Positions 6,007 through 14,115 of a stretch of DNA of 14,770 bases are shown one piece after another. Source of the DNA: DAISKN01 sp963716925 (GTDB lineage Bacteria; Acidobacteriota; Vicinamibacteria; Marinacidobacterales; SMYC01); NCBI GenBank assembly GCA_963716925.1, contig CAVQUX010000026.1:1-14770 (forward strand). The letters are read 5' to 3'. Each line of letters opens with the position of its first letter. The first letter of the stretch is position 1. The notes below the pieces were generated by a model. The model saw nothing but the letters and a program-made list of their open reading frames with translations. It was not told where the DNA came from and did not search any database. Both the position numbers and the translations under genes were made by a program.

Positions 6007-8437
6007 TCAAAACGTCGGTCCAATCGCGAATTTGAACGCGGTCGCCGGCTGCCAGTAATCGCGATTCGGGTTGTAGGCGAATATGAACCGGAACGGCACG
6101 TTCAGAAGCGGGACGAAGAAACGGATCTCGGCCCCGGTCGAGGACCGCAGGGTTCTCAAGTTGACGTTCTGGCCTTCGAGGTAGGCCTCTCCGGCGTCAT
6201 AGAAGGCGACGAGCCGCAGCGGGCCGGCGACGTCGAAGTAGTACTCGGCGTTGAACAAGAAGAACTTGTCTCCGCCAAGGAGGGTATTGCTCCGCGGGGT
6301 GTAGGGAGCGACGCTGCGAATGTCATATCCGCGGATCTGGTTCTCGCCGCCGAGGAAATAGCGGTGATAGTAGGGAAGCTCCTTGGTGGTGCCGAAGGGC
6401 TGGATATAACCGTATTGCCCCCGCACACCGAAGGCGGTCTTTCGCCCGAACGGGCGATAGAGGATTCCCTCGAACGTCGGCCGATAGTAATTGAGCGTAC
6501 CCTGTAGCGGCCCCCCGACGAACTGAAGGCTCGCGGTGTACTTGCTCCCGCTCCGCGGCGTGATCGGATGATCCACCGTGTTTCGAACGAGAGACGGCGT
6601 GAGCTGGCTTTCGTGCCGTCGTCCGACCTCGAGCGGCGCGAGGGCAAAGACGGGAACGTCGGCGGCGACGGTCGGCGAACCACCCCCCGTCGCCGTCCGG
6701 ATGTCCCCGTCCACTTCCGAGATATCGACGATCTGGTACGAGTAGCTCGCGAACAGACGCGAGAAGCGGGCCAGCGGAAACCCGGTGGTCACGGCCAGTC
6801 CCTGGTTCCCCTGCGTATATCCGACCAGGTTCTGGCTGCTCAGGTAGATGACCTCCTGCTTGAACAGCTCGATCCCGGCGGTGATCGGCCGGTCGAAGAA
6901 ATAGGGCTGGGTGAAGCCGAGCTGATAGCTCGTGTTGCGGGTTCCGGCCTGAACGCCGGCGGTGAAGGTCTCACCCCGGCCGAGGAAGTTGGTGGTCGAG
7001 AACGACGCGTTGATGAAGCTTCCGTAAAGGCCGGAGACCCCACCTCCGAACGAGAACTGATTGCGGTTCTCTTCGGAGACCCTCAGCGTGATGTCGAGCT
7101 TGTCGTCTTCTCCTTCCGCAGGAGTGATCTCCGGCTGTTCTATCGGCCGGAAGTATCCCAGCTGGTTGATCCGAAGAATGGACGCCTTGAGAAGCTCCAT
7201 GTTGAGCACGTCCTGCTCGTTGAGCCAGAGCTCGCGGCGGATGACCTTGTCCCGGGTCCTGGTGTTCCCTTTGAACTCGATGCGGTTGACGAAATACTGC
7301 TTGTCCTCCTCGAGGTGCACCGTCACGTCCACAATGCCTTCCGCTGGAATGCTGTCTTTCACTGGAAATCCCGTGAACTGGACGTGCCCCACCGAGCCAT
7401 AGAGCTCCCTGAGCTTTTCCAGCCCTCGGGTCACCCTGGACTCGTCGTAGATTTCACCCGTCTTGAGATTCAGGAAGGACATCACCGTCTTCTCGGGGAA
7501 GACGCTCTCGCCCTCCACAGAAACCCGTCCCACGCGGTACTGAGGACCCTCGTGGATCGGGATCACGACCTGAACCCAGCGCTGCGGCCGCGTCCACAAC
7601 AGGAAGCGACGCCGGCCGTCCTCGTACTCGAGCCTGCGCGGCGCGAAGGAAACGTCGACGAAGCCGTTGTTCAGGTAAAGCTCCCGGAGCTTCTCCAGTT
7701 CCTCCGAGAGCTTGTCTTCGGAATAGACCTCTCCGCCGGTCGCGACGATCGCGCCGAGCCATGATGGAACCTTGCTCGCAAAGGCGAGCCAGGGATTCTT
7801 GCGGTTCTTCATTCCCGCTCGAAGCCGCCACTGGGGGAAGACCTCCGCCCCTTCGAACCGAGATCTCCCGGATTCGGATGGTGTCCTTCTCTCGCAGGTC
7901 GAACACCACCGCCACGCTGGTGTCGTCGAGAGTCTTCCCTTCGACTTTGACGTCCCCCTCGGGGAAGCCCTTGTCCGCCAGGAGGACCCGGATGACCTTC
8001 GCCGCCCTCAAGGCTCGCGCGGGGTCGTAGAACGATCCGGCCGGGATCTCGGCCTTCTCCTCCCGAAGCTTCTCCTCGATCGAGGTCGGGTCGAGCGCAT
8101 CGGAACCCGTGAACTCGATTCGCTCGACCCGAGGGCGTTCGGTGATGAAGAACGTCAGCACCTTGCCCTTCTCTCCGTCGGTCATCTCCAGCGTCAGGTC
8201 GTCGAGGAAGCCCGTCTTCCAAAGACGCTGGTAATCGGCGAGAACCTGTTGCCGGTCGTACGAGTCCCCTACCTTCGATTGGAGGTGAAACAAATAGGTC
8301 TCTTCGGAGACCGACCGACTTCCCTGAATCCGGATCGCTTCGATGATCTCCATTCGTCCGAACGATGGAAGGGGGGACAAGACGAATGCGCCAACCACCA
8401 GAAGCGTCGTTCTCGTCGACGGCTCCACGTGGGTCAC
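6007..8437 (-). CDS. bamA: Omp85/BamA-type outer-membrane assembly protein, split by one extra base
   Basis: The corrected product is 809 aa, the same size class as E. coli BamA (810 aa). A signal peptide (residues 1-28) follows a GTG start at 8437. Five POTRA domains lie at about 29-103, 104-187, 188-300, 301-382 and 383-460. A 16-strand type barrel then runs to GPTF, with the Omp85 signature IRGY (within GGENQIRGYDIRS) in the barrel. The protein folds and inserts beta-barrels into the outer membrane. At about 7855, inside POTRA 3, one extra base splits the reading frame. Removing it gives REISVEGAEVFPQWRLRAG joined smoothly to MKNRKNPW. The GTG has no strong Shine-Dalgarno. The usual partners skp and lpxD are not adjacent, so this may be a paralogue instead of the housekeeping copy. 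Operator D lies 65 bp upstream. Confidence 0.9.
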
Positions 8438-8501
8438 CAGAGAATCGAGAAAGAGCGCGTCATGCTGCGAGTCATGTTGCCATCAGCCTTCGCTGGACCG
8501 C

Positions 8502-8537
8502 TGTAAAGACGTTGCTAAGAATCTGTAACCGACGTAA
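8502..8537 (-). promoter_or_regulatory. TTAC-repeat operator D (CpxR/PhoB-like)
   Basis: On the minus strand TTAC begins at 8537 and 8528, a degenerate TTAG at 8518 and TTTACA at 8507. Steps are 9, 10 and 11 bp, so the total stays at 30 although the inner spacing differs by one from the other copies. It ends 65 bp before the GTG of the BamA-like gene. No convincing -10 is seen. Confidence 0.6.
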
Positions 8538-9071
8538 GAGACGACGCCTAGCACGTCGCCGATGGTCGTGCGATTTTGAGAACTATTCGGAAGGAGCGCT
8601 GGGTCCATGACAGCGCCTGGGCGGTGGATTCGCTCGTCATCGGGAGGTGGTCGCGCTGGGGACGTTCGAAACCGACTTCGACATGGACAACGAGGAGGAG
8701 GTGATAAGGAGGTTTTATCCGAGCCGACAGCGACCAGCGGTGACGGCGTGCCGCGATACGCTCCTTCCGCTGACGCCCAGCCGGCGTCGAAGGGCCGTCC
8801 TGCCGCGTCGATGTCATTCACCAGCGGCGCGTGATCCGAGGGGATCGGTTTGCACTTGCGCGCCTCCCGATCGATTTCCGACCAACCCGCCCGCTCTGCG
8901 AGAGATGCCGAGAGCAGTTCCATGAAATGTCGGCCGCAACGGCGTGAGCCTGCTCTCCCCCCTCACGGCGGCCCGGCATCGCTATGGCGAGCACCGAGAG
9001 GCTCGAACCATGGCGGGCGAATCTCTGGATCAGCGAACCCTCTTGGGCGTCGGCGAGGCTCCAGCAAGGGA
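8538..9071. other. Long divergent intergenic region without a recognised gene
   Basis: This stretch separates the divergent BamA-like and CotH transcription units. Short ORFs on both strands give low-complexity Arg/Ser/Pro translations with no domain and no Shine-Dalgarno plus start pair. A GATAA-N7-TTATC palindrome around an AAGGAGG sits at 8703-8719, but no start codon follows at usable distance. No tRNA, ncRNA or repeat could be identified by eye. A structured leader or small RNA cannot be excluded. Confidence 0.4.
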
Positions 9072-9107
9072 TTACAACTGTTACAAGATTGTTACAAAAA
9101 CTTGAAA
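9072..9107 (+). promoter_or_regulatory. TTAC-repeat operator E (CpxR/PhoB-like)
   Basis: Three exact TTACAA elements begin at 9072, 9081 and 9092, followed by TTGAAA at 9102 (steps 9, 11, 10 bp). This is the cleanest copy. A -10-like TAGAGT (9129-9134) lies 21 bp downstream, the same distance as TACTAT at site B. The implied transcription start is near 9141, about 38 nt before the CotH start codon. Confidence 0.75.
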
Positions 9108-9178
9108 AGCGCCGAGAGCGCGGTCGAGTAGAGTGTGTTTCGTCTACTTCTTCGGTGGACGGAAGGGTTCTTACGTCA

Positions 9179-10780
9179 ATGATTCTTCAACGACACATTG
9201 TTTTCGCGATGAGGTGGAAGACTTCAGCGCGGGCGCTCGCCATAGCGCTGACTATGGCGAGCCCCCGAGCGCGCGCACTCGCGGACGATCCCGCAACTCA
9301 TGGACGCGACGCGGTCCCGGACTATCACCGCGTCTTTCCTCAGGATTCAGTAACACGGCTCTATCTCGAGGTGACCACCGCCGATTGGCAACGGCTCGCG
9401 GACGACATGACGAGCATGGCCGGAGCTTTCGGAGAAGGCGGCGGGGGCCCCGGCCCGGGCCCGGGCGGCGGCGGATCCCCTCCGCCAGCGGGTGAAGCGG
9501 TGGCCGCTTGTGCCGGGAAGACCGAGGGCGAGAGCTGCCAGTTTGGAACGCCGCCCATCGGCGGACGTTGCGCTTTACTCGGCGGCGCGCTCACCTGCAC
9601 TCCTCTCGGAGGGGCTCCACCCGGTGGACCTGCGCCGGGCGGCGGTGGGGATCGCGACGACGTGGAGCTTCTGCCCCGCACGCCGATCTACATCCCGGCC
9701 GAGGTCACCTTCGATGATGAGGTATTCCACTCGGTCGGCTTGCGGCTGAAAGGAAACTCGACGCTCCTCAGCACCTGGCGATCGGGAGTGGAGAAATTTC
9801 CACTCCGGCTGAACTTCGACGAGTTCGAAAGCACCGTGCCTTCCGTGCGAGATCAGACGTTCTTCGGTTTCCAGAACATCAACCTGACGAACACCGCGAT
9901 CGACGACTCCTATCTGCGGGCGAAGGTCGCTCACGATCTGTTTCGCGAGGCCGGCGTCCCGTCCCCCGTCTCGGGATTCGTGCGCGTCTACCTGAACCGG
10001 GGCGCAGGCGAGGAGTATCTCGGCCTCTATACGATCGTGGAGGTCCCCGGCCGCGCCTTCCTGAATGCCCAGTTCGGAGATGCGAGCGGCAACCTGTACA
10101 AGCCCAACGGGACCGGGGGCCGCTTTACCGAGTTCGTCCAGAACTCCTTTCCCAAGAAGACCAACGAGGCGGAGGGAGACTGGAGCGACGTCGAGCTGGC
10201 CATCGCCGCTCTCCACGCCGCTCGCACCGACGCGGCGGCATGGCGCGCGCGCCTGGAAGCGACCTTCAACGTCGGAGGTTTCCTCCGCTGGCTAGCCCTC
10301 AATACCGTGATCGGCAATTTCGACACCTACGGCGGGCTGGCCCCTCACAACTACTACCTTTACGGCGATCGTCTGCAGCGGGACCGCCTTCAATGGATCC
10401 CGTGGGACCTCGATCTATCGTTCGGTGGCACGGCCGGTGGAGGAGGCCGCGGCGCGGGAGGGCTCGATCTCTTCCACGACCAAATCGATGCCTCCTGGCC
10501 GCTCATCCGTTTCCTGCTGGATGACGCGACGTACCGGGCGGTGTATCGGAGTTTCGTCGAAGAGATGCTGGGGTCCGTCTTCGAGCCCGCGGGATTGTCG
10601 GTGCGGCTCCGGCAGGAGCACGCGATGATCGCCTCTCACGTCGTCGGCCCCGACGGCGAGACCGCCGGCCACACGTTCCTGCAGAGCGACGACGATTTCG
10701 ACTCGGCCCTTTCGAGCCTCGTTTCCTACGTCGAGAGTCGCGGCAGTTCGATCCGCGCCGCACTCGTGAGCGCGCCATGA
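9179..10780 (+). CDS. CotH-family kinase-like secreted protein
   Basis: The product is 533 aa from ATG 9179, which has GGAAGGG upstream. A much longer in-frame ORF from 8984 would run through operator E and is rejected. Residues 1-40 contain a signal peptide (the hydrophobic part is RALAIALTMASPRARALA). The CotH fold shows in VTRLYLEVTTADW (about 57), GLRLKGNST (about 188), LYTIVEVPGRAFL, GNFDTYGG, HNYYLYGD (about 390) and IPWDLDLSFGG (D410 and D412, likely metal-binding). Bacillus CotH phosphorylates spore-coat proteins, but the substrate here is unknown. Between about residues 83 and 155 there is an insert flanked by Gly/Pro-rich linkers with four Cys. The stop overlaps the next start (ATGA at 10777), so translation is coupled to the VTC gene. 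It is the first gene of a four-gene operon. Confidence 0.9.
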   Translation: MILQRHIVFAMRWKTSARALAIALTMASPRARALADDPATHGRDAVPDYHRVFPQDSVTRLYLEVTTADWQRLADDMTSMAGAFGEGGGGPGPGPGGGGSPPPAGEAVAACAGKTEGESCQFGTPPIGGRCALLGGALTCTPLGGAPPGGPAPGGGGDRDDVELLPRTPIYIPAEVTFDDEVFHSVGLRLKGNSTLLSTWRSGVEKFPLRLNFDEFESTVPSVRDQTFFGFQNINLTNTAIDDSYLRAKVAHDLFREAGVPSPVSGFVRVYLNRGAGEEYLGLYTIVEVPGRAFLNAQFGDASGNLYKPNGTGGRFTEFVQNSFPKKTNEAEGDWSDVELAIAALHAARTDAAAWRARLEATFNVGGFLRWLALNTVIGNFDTYGGLAPHNYYLYGDRLQRDRLQWIPWDLDLSFGGTAGGGGRGAGGLDLFHDQIDASWPLIRFLLDDATYRAVYRSFVEEMLGSVFEPAGLSVRLRQEHAMIASHVVGPDGETAGHTFLQSDDDFDSALSSLVSYVESRGSSIRAALVSAP

Positions 10781-11523
10781 CGACGTTGACTCCCCGCATC
10801 GAGTCGAAGTACTGCGTTCCCGAGGCGGAGGCGGCGAGCGCCTTCCGCGTCGCCGGCCTTTTCCTGGAACGCGACCGGGGCCTTACGGGACCGCAGCGCA
10901 TTCAGTCGCTCTACTTCGACTCGCCCACTCTCACCTTCCTGACGTGGCAGCGGACGCGGCGTTCGGATCGCTTCAAGCTGCGGCTGCGCGCCTACGGCGC
11001 TGGGCCGGCGAACGTCGTCTACGCCGAAGTGAAGAGCAAGAAGGGCGGTTGGGTGTACAAGCGTCGGGCGCCCATAGCGGCGGACTTGGTGGCCTTTGTT
11101 CTCGACGGTGCGGCGAGGCCCAGTTCGGGAGGGTTCGCAAACGGCGAGGACGAGGACCTCGGTTTTTTTCACGAAAGGCTTCAGGCGTTCGCGGCGATGC
11201 CCCAGGTGCTTCTGCGCTGCGAGCGCGAATCACTGCGCGGTATGGACGAAGACTCCGCCGTGGGGGTTACCGTCGATCGCGACCTTCAGTTCCAGCGCTC
11301 GCGATCGCTCGGATTCGACGTCCATCCCGGTGCGTGGAGCGGGTTGCCGCTTCCGGGGTCGCCCGACGGGAGCCATTCCTGCGCCATCCTCGAGATCAAG
11401 CGCGGGGAAAACGCTCCTGCCTGGCTGCGCTCTCTCGCGAGGAGCCTCGAACCCTACCGGCGTTCCTTCTCGAAATACGAAAGGGCGATGCGGCAGGCGC
11501 TGGCCGGCGAAGGGTGCCTGTGA
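10777..11523 (+). CDS. VTC-domain protein (polyphosphate polymerase type)
   Basis: The product is 248 aa with an ATGA overlap to the CotH gene. Conserved VTC/TTM features appear in order: RIESKYCVP (residue 7), IQSLYFDSP, FKLRLRAYG, VYAEVKSKK with YKRR, LLRCERES, VTVDRDLQF, ILEIKRG and a closing SKYERAM. These alternate Glu, Lys and Arg residues that line the tunnel of triphosphate tunnel metalloenzymes. Yeast Vtc4 makes polyphosphate from ATP with this fold. Bacterial homologues next to CotH and DUF4956 genes are common, but their reaction is poorly known. No signal peptide or membrane segment is seen, so it is cytoplasmic, probably working at the membrane with the DUF4956 partner. Its stop overlaps the next ATG by one base (TGATG). 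Confidence 0.88.
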   Translation: MTTLTPRIESKYCVPEAEAASAFRVAGLFLERDRGLTGPQRIQSLYFDSPTLTFLTWQRTRRSDRFKLRLRAYGAGPANVVYAEVKSKKGGWVYKRRAPIAADLVAFVLDGAARPSSGGFANGEDEDLGFFHERLQAFAAMPQVLLRCERESLRGMDEDSAVGVTVDRDLQFQRSRSLGFDVHPGAWSGLPLPGSPDGSHSCAILEIKRGENAPAWLRSLARSLEPYRRSFSKYERAMRQALAGEGCL

Positions 11524-12164
11524 TGACCGACGTCGCGCTCCATCGGGTGCTGGGAATCGCTCTCGCGTACGCGCTGTCCATGCTCGTGGCCACGGTCTAC
11601 GCTCGGATCCACCGGGGGACCGCAGTCCATCACACGTTCGTCCAGACGTTGTCGGTCGCAGGTGTGGTTGCCGCAGTCGTCGTCCTCGCCATCGGCGACA
11701 ACGTCGCGCGGGGTATCGGCCTCATTGGCGCTCTCACCGTCATCCGGTTTCGCAGTACGCTCCAGGACCCGCGCGATCTCATCTTCGCTTTCGCCGCCCT
11801 GGCGACGGGGGTGGCCGCCGGATCTCACGCCTACGAGGTGGCGGTCCTGGGGACCGCCGTCTTCCTGGGAGGCATCGCGCTCGCATCGCGGGTCTTCGCC
11901 GGCAGGGGCTCGTTCGAGGCGATCCTGACGCTACGCGCCCGGAGTGACGGTGAAGCCCTCGATGCGCTCTCTCGGGTCCTGGACGAACAGACCCGGACGC
12001 ACGATCTCGTGCGTGTGCGGCAGCTGGGAAACGACGAACAGGAACACTCCTATCAAGTCACGCTGGAGCGGCCTCGGCAACGCGCCGAGCTGCTGCGTCA
12101 GGTTGAGGCTGCCGGAGCCAGCCAGGCGGTGCTCGTGGCCTATGCCCCGGCCGTGGAGGCGTGA
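11523..12164 (+). CDS. DUF4956 membrane protein
   Basis: The product is 213 aa, beginning at the ATG embedded in the previous stop (TGATG). The N-terminal 130 residues are membrane-spanning. Hydrophobic segments include VLGIALAYALSMLVATVYA (about 9-27), TLSVAGVVAAVVVLAIG (about 43-60), LIFAFAALATGVAAGS and VAVLGTAVFLGGIALA. Between them lies the conserved GIGLIGALTVIRFRS stretch followed by DPRDLIF, reminiscent of the MgtC-like pattern. The C-terminal 80 residues are soluble and charged (EAILTLRARSDGEALDAL onward), like a small ferredoxin-like or ACT-like regulatory domain. DUF4956 has no proven function, but it habitually accompanies VTC and CotH genes. A role in passing or anchoring the VTC product at the inner membrane is inference. 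The longer overlapping ORF from 10944 in this frame is out-of-frame shadow of the VTC gene. Confidence 0.88.
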   Translation: MTDVALHRVLGIALAYALSMLVATVYARIHRGTAVHHTFVQTLSVAGVVAAVVVLAIGDNVARGIGLIGALTVIRFRSTLQDPRDLIFAFAALATGVAAGSHAYEVAVLGTAVFLGGIALASRVFAGRGSFEAILTLRARSDGEALDALSRVLDEQTRTHDLVRVRQLGNDEQEHSYQVTLERPRQRAELLRQVEAAGASQAVLVAYAPAVEA

Positions 12165-12168
12165 ACGA

Positions 12169-13319
12169 GTGCGAAGAGCGTTGCTCCCGACATTCTGCAT
12201 ACTGACGGCCACGGGGGTGATGGCCCAGAACGAAACCGAGCCGCCCCGCGAAGACGACGGCCGCTTCGAGTGGACGCCGGTCGCCTATTTGCAATTCGAC
12301 CTCCACTCCTACTCCGACTGGGACGTGACGGAAGAATCGCAGCGCCTGGAGCGCGAGGAGATTGAAGTCAGGCGACTTCGGGCCGGGGTCGAGGGGTCCT
12401 GGCGCCGTGCGAGCTTCGAGCTCAAGGTGGATCCCTTCGACGAAGACGGGGTGTTCGTGAAGGACGCGCTCGTCGATCTGCGAGCTCGGAAATGGCTCCG
12501 CCTTCGAGGGGGGCATTTCAAGCTACCGGGCGGCCGTGAGTATCACACTTCGCCTCGAGCCCTCGGATTCCTGGAGCGGTCGCCGCTTTCGGGGTCGCTC
12601 TCCGCGGGACGCGACCTGGGAGCCCAGGTCGAGCTGCGCTCGGGAGCGAACGTCCGGGCGGAGGTGGGACTCTTCGCGGGCGACGGGCTCGGACGCCAGT
12701 CCCGCGCGGGACTGACCGCGGCCGGACGCGTCGGCTGGCGGCCGCTCGCGAAACTGGATCTCGGAGGGTCGGCTTCATTGGGCCGAGTGGACGGCGTCGC
12801 GGACTCGGGCAAGAGAACGGCCTCAATGGCCGATCCGTGACCGGGTACCGGTTCTTCGACCGCCTCTACGTTCAGGGGCGGCGCACTCGGATCGGCGCCG
12901 ATGCGCGATGGAAATCCGGCCCTTGGGAGCTGAGTGCCGAGGGGCTGCGCCTTCGGGAAGAACGGCGCGAGCAGTCCGCGGACGGCTCGGACTTGCCGGA
13001 CCTACTGGGGAAAGCGCTCACCGCATCGATCCTCTGGGAGTCCGGCCGCCCTCAGTTCGGCATGCGCTACCACCGACTGACGTTCGATGACGCCGGGCCC
13101 TCGACGGAGTTCGACGGCGTCCGGCCGCGGATTTCAGACGTACGAGCTCGCGGCGTCGAGGGACTCACGCTGAGCGGCGGCTTTCGGGTGACCCGATGGC
13201 TACTGGTCCTCGGAGAGACCTCCGCGGAGTGGTACCAAGAGCCGAGGTCCGCCCCGTCCGCGGGACGCGAAGGCCCCTACATGACTCTCGGGGTTCGCAT
13301 GCAGATCGAACGACCCTGA
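12169..13319 (+). CDS. OprP/OprO-like porin, one frameshift
   Basis: The corrected length is 383 aa. A GTG start at 12169 lies 5 bp after the DUF4956 stop, with GGAGG about 11 bp upstream, followed by a signal peptide (RRALLPTFCILTATGVMAQ). The family pattern is clear: EIEVRRLRAGVEGSWRRASF, FELKVDPFDED, VFVKDALVDLR, LRGGHFKLPGG, FLERSPLSG and SAGRDLGAQVEL. Then, in another frame, come GYRFFDRLYVQGRRTRIGAD and a C-terminal strand ending VRMQIERP. Near 12810 one base is lost or gained. The frame as read stops at 12840, while the other frame passes through NGLNGRSVTGYRFF without a break. P. aeruginosa OprP and OprO carry phosphate and pyrophosphate, but substrate cannot be read from this sequence. 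Its place after VTC and DUF4956 suggests a phosphate-linked operon. Confidence 0.82.
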
Positions 13320-13520
13320 GAATCCAGGAGCGAAGAATAGGAACTTTGACCGCAGCAGCGGAGGGTGCGTTGTCGAAATCCCATCCTTGCGGGCGGGAAC
13401 AAAGGGCTGCGGGGCGACAATCACGCCGGGGAAGCTCCGTTCGGTCTTACTGGTGTCGAGTGAAGAGCCTGGAAGGATATGGAGGCAGACGAGTATCGGT
13501 AAGACCGCGGTATCGTCACA
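13320..13520. other. Intergenic stretch downstream of the porin
   Basis: This region has no recognisable coding sequence and no hairpin with a T-tract that would mark a terminator of the CotH operon. A perfect ACCGCGGT palindrome occurs in the sequence GTAAGACCGCGGTATCG near 13499-13516, just past the stop of the minus-strand transposase scrap. It could belong to that element's end, but nothing proves this. The TTAC-repeat array is absent. Confidence 0.35.
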
Positions 13521-13665
13521 TCACGGGGATGGCATCGTAGGGAAAAGGGGAGGTGGTCGGCCGCGGTTGGCCTTGTTATTGAGATGTTCGAGGATTTTTC
13601 TAATGACCCGGGGCTCTGTGATGAAAGCCACGACGCGCAGCGTACCTCCACAGGGACAGAGAAGG
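13521..13665 (-). pseudogene. IS91-family transposase C-terminal fragment (minus strand)
   Basis: The minus strand reads LLCPCGGTLRVVAFITEP, then RVIRKILEHLNNK, then a short tail to a stop at 13521. This is the hallmark end of IS91-type transposases and aligns with the larger relic at 137-1401. Nothing of the transposase is recognisable upstream of LLC. The fragment begins within about 10 bp of the start codon of the opposite-strand gene at 13675. It differs at many residues from both other copies, so it comes from a separate element. Confidence 0.75.
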
Positions 13666-13674
13666 AGGATTGCG

Positions 13675-14079
13675 ATGAAGAAACTCTTGTTCCTGGTGAT
13701 GGCCCTGGCAGCTGCCTCTTCCGCGCGCGCGGAAGACGTTTCCGGCAAGTGGAAGTTCACGGGCGAGGCGCGGGGACGCGAGGTGGAGCTGACGCTCGAT
13801 CTGAAGCAGAAAGAGGAAGTGCTCACCGGGACGGTGAGCGCGCCGCGAGGCCGATCGTTTCCCATCAGCGCGAAAGTCGAGGGAGAGGAGATCTCCTTCA
13901 CCATCGACGGGGAGGGAAACCTCGACGGCGCGAAAGTCGAAGGCCGTCTCGATGACGACGGCCTCGACCTCACCTTCGACTTGAGGCGCGGCGATCTGAA
14001 GGGAGTTGCTACCCGGAGCAATAGCGTGGCTCACGCGATTTCAACGCATCGCGGCGATGCAAGAACCGACGAGCCCTAG
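13675..14079 (+). CDS. Small secreted beta-rich protein of unknown function
   Basis: The product is 134 aa. The ATG at 13675 follows AAGGAGG (13662-13668) and starts a textbook signal peptide (MKKLLFLVMALAAASSARAE). The mature protein is a run of beta strands: VSGKWKFTGEARGREVELTL, DLKQKEEVLTGTVSAPRG, FPISAKVEGEEISFTIDG and LDLTFDLRRGDLKGVATR. This up-and-down pattern looks lipocalin-like or like small exported proteins that are frequent in Acidobacteriota-type genomes. No biochemical role is known to me. The last 20 residues (SNSVAHAISTHRGDARTDEP) do not fit the pattern and may be acquired after loss of the original stop. An IS91 scrap lies antisense directly upstream and another lies downstream. 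A longer in-frame ORF from 13387 crosses the scrap and is rejected. Confidence 0.8.
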   Translation: MKKLLFLVMALAAASSARAEDVSGKWKFTGEARGREVELTLDLKQKEEVLTGTVSAPRGRSFPISAKVEGEEISFTIDGEGNLDGAKVEGRLDDDGLDLTFDLRRGDLKGVATRSNSVAHAISTHRGDARTDEP

Positions 14080-14115
14080 CTGACTTCCACGCATCGTGCT
14101 GCCGTCAGAAAGCGT

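Noticed and set aside
6568..7764. 398-aa plus-strand ORF
   Set aside because: It is antisense to the BamA-like gene, with no signal, domain or ribosome-binding site.
8703..8719. GATAA-GGAGG-TTATC palindrome as an RNA switch or gene start
   Set aside because: The stem is only five pairs and no start codon follows at usable distance, so it is probably chance.
8984..9178. Extended N-terminus of the CotH protein
   Set aside because: The extension would translate through operator E and its -10 and would bury the signal peptide. ATG 9179 is preferred.
9436..9486. GC-rich palindromic tract (GGGCCC, CCCGGG) as a regulatory hairpin
   Set aside because: It is explained by Gly/Pro codons of the CotH linker in frame.
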